43,142 nucleotides of DNA, from positions 1 to 43,142 of the forward strand of contig CAYNVT010000025.1 in NCBI GenBank assembly GCA_964400685.1, given 5' to 3'. The position numbers were made by a program, and so were the translations under genes. The notes below the pieces were generated by a model. It worked only from the letters and a program-made list of their open reading frames with translations. It was not told the origin of the DNA and searched no databases. Below are positions 33,532 to 40,427 of the stretch, in pieces. Position 1 is the first letter of the stretch. Every line of letters starts with the position of its first letter. The stretch comes from DATCTV01 sp964400685 (GTDB lineage Bacteria; Desulfobacterota; Desulfomonilia; UBA1062).

Positions 33532-34992
33532 ATGGCAAAAGAAACAAAAGCTGATATCGGCCTTATAGGTCTCGCAGTGATGGGCGAAAACCTCATACTC
33601 AACATGGAAAGCAGGGGTTTTACTGTCGCGTGTTTTAACCGCACAACCTCGAAGGTCGATGATTTCATCAGCGGCCGGGCGAAGGGCAAAAAAATCATCG
33701 GCTGTCATTCAATCAAGGAGCTGTGCGCAAGCCTTAAAACTCCGCGCAAGGTTATGCTTATGGTCAAGGCCGGTCCGGCGGTTGATGATTTCATTGAACA
33801 GGTGCTGCCGAATCTTAAAGACGGCGACATCATTATCGACGGCGGCAATTCTCACTTTCCCGATACAATCCGCCGCACGGCGTATGTAGAAAGCAAGGGC
33901 AAGCTCTACATCGGCACCGGCGTTTCCGGCGGCGAGGAAGGTGCGCTGACCGGCCCGTCGATAATGCCAGGAGGCTCGCCTGAGGCATGGAAATTTCTCA
34001 AGCCGGTTTTCCAGAAGATAGCAGCAAAGACATCAGGCGGCGAACCCTGCTGCGACTGGGTCGGTGAAAACGGCGCAGGCCACTTTGTGAAGATGATTCA
34101 CAACGGCATCGAATACGGCGACATGCAGATGATTTGTGAAACGTATCAGATGATGAAGGAAGGCCTCGGCATGTCGAATGCCGAAATGCACAAGGTGTTC
34201 GCTGATTGGAACAGGGGCGAGCTTGATTCGTATCTTATCGAGATCACCCGGGATATCCTCGGCTACCGGGATGAAGACGGCAACGAGGTAGTAGACCTTA
34301 TCCTCGACACCGCCGGCCAGAAAGGCACCGGCAAGTGGACTGTAATAGCCGCCCTTGATACCGGCATGCCGCTGACGCTGATAGGTGAAGCGGTATCTTC
34401 CCGCTGCCTCTCAGCCTTGAAAGACGAACGCGTCGCCGCATCTAAAATACTCAAGGGACCAAGGCCAAAATTCACCGGCAACAGAAAAGCCTTTGTAAAA
34501 GACCTGCGTGCGGCTCTCTATGCCTCGAAGATCGTCAGCTATGCACAGGGCTATCAGCTTATGCGTGCCGCTGCCGGGGAATACGGATGGAATCTCAATA
34601 ACGGCGGCATCGCTCTCATGTGGCGCGGCGGCTGCATTATCCGCTCGGTGTTTCTGGGCAAGATAAAAGAGGCATTCGACAGGAATCCGGCACTTGTCAA
34701 TCTGCTGCTCGACCCGTTCTTCAAGGCGGCGATTGAGAAGGCTCAAAAGTCATGGCGCCGGGTGGTTGTAGCCGCCTTCGAAATGGGAATCCCTATGCCG
34801 GCAATCAGTTCGGCGCTGGCCTATTATGACGGCTACCGCCATGCCCTGCTGCCCGCAAATCTTTTGCAGGCACAGCGCGATTACTTCGGCGCCCACACCT
34901 ACGAGCGCATCGACAGGAAACGCGGCGAGTTCTTTCACACCCACTGGACCGGCAAGGGGGGATCAACGACAGCTCACACGTACATTGTATAA
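33532..34992 (+). CDS. gnd: 6-phosphogluconate dehydrogenase (decarboxylating)
   Basis: A 486-residue, full-length long-form enzyme converting 6-phosphogluconate to ribulose 5-phosphate, CO2 and NADPH. Landmarks are IGLIGLAVMGENLILNM (nucleotide fold), FNRTTSKVDDF (Arg/Thr pair for NADP), IIDGGNSHFPDT, GVSGGEEGALTGPSIMPGG, KMIHNGIEYGDMQ with catalytic Lys, and the C-terminal RDYFGAHTYERID. It is unusual to find it inside a hexuronate operon; it fixes the likely end product of the route. Arg codons here are mostly CGN, whereas neighbouring regions prefer AGG. Confidence 0.97.
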   Translation: MAKETKADIGLIGLAVMGENLILNMESRGFTVACFNRTTSKVDDFISGRAKGKKIIGCHSIKELCASLKTPRKVMLMVKAGPAVDDFIEQVLPNLKDGDIIIDGGNSHFPDTIRRTAYVESKGKLYIGTGVSGGEEGALTGPSIMPGGSPEAWKFLKPVFQKIAAKTSGGEPCCDWVGENGAGHFVKMIHNGIEYGDMQMICETYQMMKEGLGMSNAEMHKVFADWNRGELDSYLIEITRDILGYRDEDGNEVVDLILDTAGQKGTGKWTVIAALDTGMPLTLIGEAVSSRCLSALKDERVAASKILKGPRPKFTGNRKAFVKDLRAALYASKIVSYAQGYQLMRAAAGEYGWNLNNGGIALMWRGGCIIRSVFLGKIKEAFDRNPALVNLLLDPFFKAAIEKAQKSWRRVVVAAFEMGIPMPAISSALAYYDGYRHALLPANLLQAQRDYFGAHTYERIDRKRGEFFHTHWTGKGGSTTAHTYIV

Positions 34993-35021
34993 GATTCCAT
35001 GGAGCTGAAAGGAGAAACCTT

Positions 35022-35840
35022 ATGAAAACCGCGATGGTTATTTCCCCGCATGCCGATGACGCCGCGGCGTTCTGCGGAGCAACGCTTGTAAAATTTGCCC
35101 TCGAGGGTTGGAAGATTATCCTGGTGCGCGTGACCGATGACCGCAAGGATTCTGTCGGGCTGAGCATAGAGGAGACAATCGAGCGTAATACAGAAGAGTT
35201 GCACAAAGCGGCAAAGATTCTAGGTGTGAGTGAAGTAATCGAGCTGGGATTTGAAACGGATACTCTGGCGGATGTTCCGCTCGGTTCTTTGCGCGAAAGG
35301 TTCGTATACCTATTCCGAAGGCATCGGCCCTATACGGTTTTTTCCTTCGACCCGTTCGGACTTTACGAGAACAATCAGGACCATGTCCGTGTGGCTCAGG
35401 CTGTGGATGAGTCCTTCTGGGTTTCATGCTTCGATAAGCATTATCCTGAACATTTCAAGGAAGGGCTTGAGCCGTTTTCGGTCTGTGAGCGCTGGTACTT
35501 CGCAAGGCAATTGCCCAGGGTGACGCATTACGAAGAAGTGGCGAAGACCATCGAACAGAAAATAAGTGCGGTCTGCGCGCACCGCGAGATGATGAGAAAC
35601 ACCATCAACCAGTACCAGCTGCAGCTTAAAACCTGGGGCAGTCAGGTGCCCTGGCTTGAGGAATCGAAGAACGGCGACCTTAAACCGCTTATCGGGCTGT
35701 TTCTGAAGGAACAGGCAAAGGGTCTGGCCCAGGCCGCAGGCTGGGATACCGGGATGTATCTCGCCGAGGCCTTTCGCATGGAACGCTTCGGTGATTTTGA
35801 GCCGCTCTTTCAGATGATAGCAGAGCCACTGGAACCATAA
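35022..35840 (+). CDS. PIG-L family deacetylase
   Basis: A 272-residue zinc deacetylase of the LmbE/PIG-L fold. The metal motif is SPHADDAAAFCG (His10, Asp12, Asp13) with His121 in NQDHVRVAQAV as third ligand. The usual Glu after HPDD is Ala here, but the zinc ligands remain. Members remove N-acetyl groups from amino sugars or conjugates. It follows gnd by 29 bases with AAGGAG upstream, so it belongs to the operon; what acetylated compound it handles in a uronate pathway is unclear. Confidence 0.88.
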   Translation: MKTAMVISPHADDAAAFCGATLVKFALEGWKIILVRVTDDRKDSVGLSIEETIERNTEELHKAAKILGVSEVIELGFETDTLADVPLGSLRERFVYLFRRHRPYTVFSFDPFGLYENNQDHVRVAQAVDESFWVSCFDKHYPEHFKEGLEPFSVCERWYFARQLPRVTHYEEVAKTIEQKISAVCAHREMMRNTINQYQLQLKTWGSQVPWLEESKNGDLKPLIGLFLKEQAKGLAQAAGWDTGMYLAEAFRMERFGDFEPLFQMIAEPLEP

Positions 35841-35917
35841 TGATTATCAGGCCTGTACGGTCAGTTGCACCTTACGCTTAAAGGCAAGTCCAGACAGCTG
35901 TCCCTTCCCTTAGTTCG

Positions 35918-36400
35918 TCACTCCCACTCAATGGTGGCCGGGGGTTTGTTCGTTATGTCATAAACCACGCGATTGACGCCTGAAACTTTTGATGCAATTT
36001 CGCCGGCTGTCTCTATCAGGAAGTCCGCAGGCAGCGGCACGACTTTTGCCGTCATGAAGTCAAGCGTCTGGACAGCCATCAGGCAGATGACATGCCCGTA
36101 GGTTCGCTCGTCATTGTGAACACCCACAGACTGCACATTTGTAAGAATCGCAAAAAACTGGCCTGATTGCGAAGCATGGCCCTTTGCTTCCATGGCGGCA
36201 CGGAAAACAGCATCGGCTTCCCTGAGTACATCAAGCTTTTCCCTCGTGAGCTCACCCAGGCATCGCACAGCAAGGCCGGGACCCGGAAAGGGCTGGCGGC
36301 CTGTTATCTCGGATGGAATAACCTCGCAGTAAATATTGAGCTGACGCACGGCTTTTGCCGCCATCTGCGCGTTAATGGCCCCGAAATCCAGAATTGCCAC
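35918..36400 (-). pseudogene. guaA: GMP synthase remnant with large in-frame internal deletion
   Basis: The 160-codon frame joins the start of a GuaA glutamine amidotransferase domain (AILDFGAINAQMAAKAVRQ, through IYCEVIPSEIT) directly to the GuaA C-terminal dimerisation domain (GRQPFPGPGLAVR to the terminal ITNKPPATIEWE). About 350 residues, containing the amidotransferase triad and the ATP-pyrophosphatase P-loop, are missing at the junction near residue 34. The only usable start is a GTG without Shine-Dalgarno; codons before it (KKHDC) still look like GuaA but follow a TAA at 36416-36418. It cannot make GMP. A decayed copy is most likely; an assembly collapse or a retained dimerisation-domain peptide are alternatives. 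Confidence 0.8.
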
Positions 36401-36538
36401 ACAATCATGCTTTTTTAAGATTCTAATGAATGAACCACTTAGAACCGATAAGTCATCTTGAAATCAGTAATGCATCTTCATGTTTTTAAGTGCTCATAAA
36501 TAAAAAGAAACTTTTAAAACAATTCAAGGAGAGTTATT

Positions 36539-37891
36539 GTGAAAAAGGCAGGATTTTCGGGTTTATTTCTATCATTGATGCTTACAGTTTTTATGTTTCA
36601 GGCATGTTCGGACAGCAGCAGTAATTCGGGCGGCGCTTTGTCATCGGATAAGGACATAGCGGAATTTAAGATTCTGGGAGTCGCCGGTACGATAGGCGAT
36701 GATACAATAGAGCTTACGGTCCCATACGACACTGACGTCACATCGCTTATACCAGACATAACCATCACAGGTGCAAGCGTTGACCCTTCTTCCGGAGTAT
36801 CGCAGGACTTCACAAACCCGGTGACATACACCGTGACTGCAGCCGATTTGACTACAAAAGAATATACGGTCACCGTAAGGGCTCAGCAATGGCAGTCAGT
36901 CGGCAGCGCAGGTCTATCTGAAGGGACCGCGAACTTCACATCCCTTTTCATTTATGACGGCACGCCTTATATCGCGTACCAGGATGATGAAAATTCCGGC
37001 AAAGCCACTGTGATGAAATATGACGGCACAGACTGGGAACCGGTAGGCAACATCGGGTTCTCGGCAGGGGAAGCATGGAGCATATCCCTTTTCGTTTATG
37101 ACGGCACACCTTATGTAGCATACAAAGATGGGACAAACTCCTTCAAGACCACCGTGATGAAATTTGACGGCGCAAGCTGGGAGACAGTCGGCAGCGCCGG
37201 GTTCTCGGCAAACGAAGCGTTTACCATATCCCTTTACATAGATAACGGAACGCCTTATGTCGCGTACCAGGATGGAGGAGACTCCTTCAAGGCTACCGTG
37301 ATGAAATATGACGGCTCAGACTGGGCGCCGGTCGGCATCGCCGGGTTCTCGGCAGGGGATGCGTTTTACACATCCCTTTTCATTTATGACGGCACGCCTT
37401 ATGTAGCATACCAGGATGGGGCAAACTCCTACAAGGCAACCGTAATGAAATATGACGGCTCAGACTGGGTGCCGGTAGGCATCGCAGGGTTCTCGGCAGG
37501 GGAAGTAATCTTCCCATCCCTTTTCGTTTATGACGGCACACCTTATGTCGCATATGAGGATCAGGAAAACTCAGGCAAGGCCAGTGTTATGAAATTTGAC
37601 GGCTCAAGCTGGGTGACAGTTGGCAGCGCCGGGTTCTCGGCAGGGCAGGCATGGAACACATCCCTTTTTGTGTATGACGGCACGCCTTATGTCGCGTACA
37701 GGGACAGGGCAAACTCCGACAAGGCTACTGTGATGAAATTTAACGGCTCAGACTGGGGGCCGGTCGGTAACACAGGATTTTCAGCATGGAGAGCGTCTTA
37801 CACATCCCTTTTCGTATATGATGGCACGCCTTATGTCGCTTACCAGGATCAGGGAAACTCGCTCAAGGCCACTGTGATGAAATTTGAGTAA
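36539..37891 (+). CDS. Lipoprotein with DUF5018-like domain and seven-bladed repeat propeller
   Basis: A 450-residue surface-type lipoprotein. The signal ends in lipobox FQAC (Cys23); a Ser/Gly linker and a DUF5018-like Ig-type domain (about 38-112, with DIAEFKILGV and YTVTAADLTTKEYTVTV) follow. The rest is seven near-identical 48-residue repeats (SLFVYDGTPYVAYQD..., KATVMKFDGS-W, VGSAGFSAG), 144 bases each. The first WQSVGSAGLSEG half-unit and the last unit complete one another, the velcro closure of a seven-bladed beta-propeller. GTG 36539 has AAGGAG seven bases upstream. Binding or adhesion function is inferred; no catalytic motif is seen. Confidence 0.85.
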   Translation: MKKAGFSGLFLSLMLTVFMFQACSDSSSNSGGALSSDKDIAEFKILGVAGTIGDDTIELTVPYDTDVTSLIPDITITGASVDPSSGVSQDFTNPVTYTVTAADLTTKEYTVTVRAQQWQSVGSAGLSEGTANFTSLFIYDGTPYIAYQDDENSGKATVMKYDGTDWEPVGNIGFSAGEAWSISLFVYDGTPYVAYKDGTNSFKTTVMKFDGASWETVGSAGFSANEAFTISLYIDNGTPYVAYQDGGDSFKATVMKYDGSDWAPVGIAGFSAGDAFYTSLFIYDGTPYVAYQDGANSYKATVMKYDGSDWVPVGIAGFSAGEVIFPSLFVYDGTPYVAYEDQENSGKASVMKFDGSSWVTVGSAGFSAGQAWNTSLFVYDGTPYVAYRDRANSDKATVMKFNGSDWGPVGNTGFSAWRASYTSLFVYDGTPYVAYQDQGNSLKATVMKFE

Positions 37892-37905
37892 TTCCGGATA
37901 TTCAT

Positions 37906-37937
37906 TTACCGGCCTGTCTGTCACTGCAGGCCGGTAA
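37906..37937. terminator. Strong hairpin between convergent genes
   Basis: TTACCGGCCTG (37906-37916) and CAGGCCGGTAA (37927-37937) form a perfect 11-bp stem with a 10-base loop, 15 bases after the lipoprotein stop and 60 bases beyond the radical SAM gene on the other strand. The position suits a bidirectional terminator, although neither side carries a T-run. Confidence 0.55.
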
Positions 37938-37997
37938 GAGAAGAACTGAATCACGTGTTAACGACGTAAATGACCTGCTGCAACAATTCTTCAATTC

Positions 37998-38891
37998 TCA
38001 GATCACTGATGGCATGCTGTCGTAATGCCTCTGCCTGTCAGCTTCCGGAAGCGATAGGAAACTGTCTATGACACCCAGCATGGCGGGTTTATCCTTCATA
38101 AGTTCTCCATGGACCTGGATATAGTTGTTTGCATGATCGCATGTGAAATATGTGCCGTCGCACGTCAGCCCGGAAAGAATATCCCTTAACTCAAGAACAG
38201 TTCCTTCAGGTGTCTGCTCATAGAATTCGCCCGATTCAATCAGTGCACTCAGACGCGATGCAGGATGCACCCAGAGCCTGCGCACCCTTACAAAATCAGG
38301 CCTGGCCTCGTTTATCACCCTGACCGAACCCTCCACATGAGCTTTGCTCAGTGCCTGGCCCCCAAGACCGAGAAGGAGGTAAAAACTCACCTCAAAACCG
38401 GCTGCACGAGCCTTTCGGCCTGTTTCAATCAACTGGCTTGAACTCGTCCCCTTTTTCTGTAGTCTGAGGACTTCATCCGAGCCGCTTTCCATGCCTACAT
38501 GGAGCCTGTCAAGCCCGGCCTCCCTGATCGCCCTCAGTTCTTCATCGGTTTTTTTCCAGATGCTTGAGGCCCTGCCATAGGCGGTAATCCTTTCTAGACC
38601 GGGAAACTTCTTCTTCAGGTGTGTGAGTATGTCCACAAGATCACCAGCAGGCATGTCGAGCGGGTTGGCGTCACCCAGAAAGGCCGTCTTGAACCAGCTG
38701 TAATGCCTTGCTGCAAGGGCGTCGATGTCGAGCTTCACCTCTTCCGCAGTCCGCGTCGAATAGGGTGTCCCGAAGAGGTCGTATATGCCGCAGAAGAGGC
38801 ATCTGTTCCAGTTGCATCCGCGCGTAAGCCTCACGAGAAGGCTCCGTGCTTCACTCGGCGGTCTTATTACCAGTTGTTCAGGTTCGTGCAT
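37998..38891 (-). CDS. Radical SAM protein
   Basis: A 297-residue radical SAM protein with cluster site RGCNWNRCLFCGIY (Cys26, Cys31, Cys34, a CX4CX2C spacing shared by a group of uncharacterised bacterial proteins). Core segments FLGDANPLDMPAGDLVDIL, RITAYGRASSI, LDRLHVGMESGSDEVL and FYLLLGLGG follow the Elp3/HemN-like barrel. The C-terminal 80 residues contain LTCDGTYFTCDHANNY with two more Cys. Function is unknown. Its promoter lies so close to the ATG that the message should be leaderless (separate entry). Convergent with the propeller lipoprotein, divergent from marC. Confidence 0.82.
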   Translation of the reverse strand: MHEPEQLVIRPPSEARSLLVRLTRGCNWNRCLFCGIYDLFGTPYSTRTAEEVKLDIDALAARHYSWFKTAFLGDANPLDMPAGDLVDILTHLKKKFPGLERITAYGRASSIWKKTDEELRAIREAGLDRLHVGMESGSDEVLRLQKKGTSSSQLIETGRKARAAGFEVSFYLLLGLGGQALSKAHVEGSVRVINEARPDFVRVRRLWVHPASRLSALIESGEFYEQTPEGTVLELRDILSGLTCDGTYFTCDHANNYIQVHGELMKDKPAMLGVIDSFLSLPEADRQRHYDSMPSVI

Positions 38892-38897
38892 GAGTAT

Positions 38898-38926
38898 AAT
38901 ATAGGAACTAAGAATTTACCCGTCAA
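38898..38926 (-). promoter_or_regulatory. Promoter placed for leaderless transcription of radical SAM gene
   Basis: On the minus strand TTGACG (38921-38926) and TATATT (38898-38903) are separated by exactly 17 bases, a near-consensus sigma70 promoter. Only six bases (38892-38897) remain before the ATG, so transcription should begin at or within a base or two of the start codon, and no Shine-Dalgarno exists. Confidence 0.6.
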
Positions 38927-38957
38927 CTTAAAGGTGTAACGTACCGAAAGGAATTTT

Positions 38958-39590
38958 ATGAGACAGACTCTTTTGCAGCAGTTCATAACACTGTTCGTGG
39001 TAATAGATCCCGTCGGTCTTATACCCGTTTTTCTGGCTCTTGCGGGCAGACTCGACGATAAGCAGAGGGCGCGCATATCGGTCAAGGCGGTGCTGGTAAG
39101 CGGCGTGCTCCTTCTAGGCTTCATGGTTCTGGGGCAGGTACTGCTCAACTCGCTGGGGATCGGCATGGATTCGTTCAAGATAGCGGGCGGCATAATACTT
39201 TTCATAATTGCTCTGAGGATGGTGCTCTATGATACGCACGCTGGATGGGGTGGCGAAGAAGACGGCAAATCCGAAGGCGATATGGCCATTTTTCCCCTCG
39301 CCATGCCCATGATAGCGGGTCCGGCGTCTATTATGGCGGTCATGGTACTTTCCGACAGCAACAGAAACAGCATACCCGACCTTATGGCCACCGGTTTCCT
39401 TGTCATTGTCATGCTGACCGTCACATGGCTCTGCCTTAGGCTGTCCGAGCCCATAATCAAGCTTTTAAAGCGCGATGGTACCGACATCTTGAGCAGGATA
39501 ATGGGGCTTATCCTTGCGGCGCTCTCGGTTGAGAATATCGTTGCCGGCATCAGGGGGCTCATTTCCGCAGGTATGCAGATACAGGTATAA
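38958..39590 (+). CDS. marC: MarC family integral membrane protein
   Basis: A 210-residue, six-helix membrane protein of the MarC/UPF0056 family. Conserved parts are FVVIDPVGLIPVFL at the start, FKIAGGIILFIIALRMV and DMAIFPLAMPMIAGPASI. Despite the name it is not a proven multidrug transporter and its role is unknown. AAAGGAA precedes the ATG. The 66-base gap to the divergent radical SAM gene must hold both promoters. Confidence 0.92.
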   Translation: MRQTLLQQFITLFVVIDPVGLIPVFLALAGRLDDKQRARISVKAVLVSGVLLLGFMVLGQVLLNSLGIGMDSFKIAGGIILFIIALRMVLYDTHAGWGGEEDGKSEGDMAIFPLAMPMIAGPASIMAVMVLSDSNRNSIPDLMATGFLVIVMLTVTWLCLRLSEPIIKLLKRDGTDILSRIMGLILAALSVENIVAGIRGLISAGMQIQV

Positions 39591-39649
39591 ACATAACAAG
39601 GCACAGGGGTTGAAAATCTTTAATTTGTCTGATGTTCCTAAAAAAAGTT

Positions 39650-40090
39650 CTATGTCAGCTCTTCTGCGTCAGCCTTGTCTTTTGTTCTCTTTGTTGACTG
39701 TTTGTTCCGGATAAGGTCTTTGAGACCGATAAACACAACTTCGAATTTGCCATACTTGCCCTTAACGGTATTTGCTCTGGCTTCATCAAATGTCAAACCA
39801 TCAATATTGTTGATCAGGTCTATCCTGTTGGGTTCTGCACCAAGTGTAATGACATTCCGCTCATTAATAAAAAGTTCATCGTTAAGGTTATCCTCACCAT
39901 AACCAAATTCGATTAAGACATTCCTGATTTTAGAAATGTTATTCTTGTCAACGGCAAAAAAAATATCGATTTCTTTTGTAAAACGAGGATGACCATGGAA
40001 AGCCACTGCGTAGCCCCCAACAATCATATAATCAACCTGATGCTTTTCCAGTAACCCTAAGAACTCTTCGAAATCCGGCTGGATATTCAT
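39650..40090 (-). CDS. Nucleotidyltransferase-fold protein (DUF6036/AbiEii-like)
   Basis: A 146-residue protein with the minimal nucleotidyltransferase pattern VDYMIVGGYAVAFHGHPRFTKEIDIFFAV (split here around residues 19-47): a GG turn followed by an acidic EID motif. It resembles the DUF6036 group related to AbiEii-type toxin nucleotidyltransferases. Its start overlaps a small upstream gene by 59 bases, typical of toxin-antitoxin-like pairs. Only one or two acidic ligands are obvious, so activity is uncertain. Convergent with marC. Confidence 0.75.
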   Translation of the reverse strand: MNIQPDFEEFLGLLEKHQVDYMIVGGYAVAFHGHPRFTKEIDIFFAVDKNNISKIRNVLIEFGYGEDNLNDELFINERNVITLGAEPNRIDLINNIDGLTFDEARANTVKGKYGKFEVVFIGLKDLIRNKQSTKRTKDKADAEELT

Positions 40091-40223
40091 ATAAAAATTT
40101 ACCTGCCTCGATCCTTAATATTTCCACCTCATTCAACCTGGCTTCCGGTGACTGGCTTTTCCAGTATCTGCGGGTTTTTTCGGCAAGCCTTTTATGCGTT
40201 GTTATTGAAAGCTTTTTCTGCAT
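40032..40223 (-). CDS. Small partner protein of the nucleotidyltransferase
   Basis: A 63-residue basic protein (KRLAEKTRRYWKSQSPEARLNEVEILRIE). It resembles short proteins beginning with a helix and SPEERL-VEFLR motif that are commonly encoded just before DUF6036-type nucleotidyltransferases. The normally conserved C-terminal RRV-RV is retained (FRRVLRV). It overlaps the next gene by 59 bases. It may be an antitoxin or adaptor; function unproven. Confidence 0.6.
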   Translation of the reverse strand: MQKKLSITTHKRLAEKTRRYWKSQSPEARLNEVEILRIEAGKFLYEYPAGFRRVLRVTGKASG

Positions 40224-40427
40224 GATTTTTTATATCACAAAACCGTCTTCTTAACCACTGATATCGGGACAACCCACTTTCAAAGGAAAGAAATCCACAC
40301 TGCCTCCTGCGGTTATGCATGCGAAAAAACAGGCAGTCATGTGCCCAACAAATACAAGCTTGTGCTTGTAATGAGGTTTGCGAGAATGTGGAATATTAAA
40401 AATATCCTTTAATCATACATTGCTCAT

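Noticed and set aside
32875..33708. 277-codon open frame antisense to the kinase and gnd
   Set aside because: It spans two convincing genes on the other strand and shows no recognisable domain.
36895..37885. CRISPR-like regular repeats
   Set aside because: The 144-bp period is in frame, encodes 48-residue blades and has no spacer structure; it is a protein repeat.
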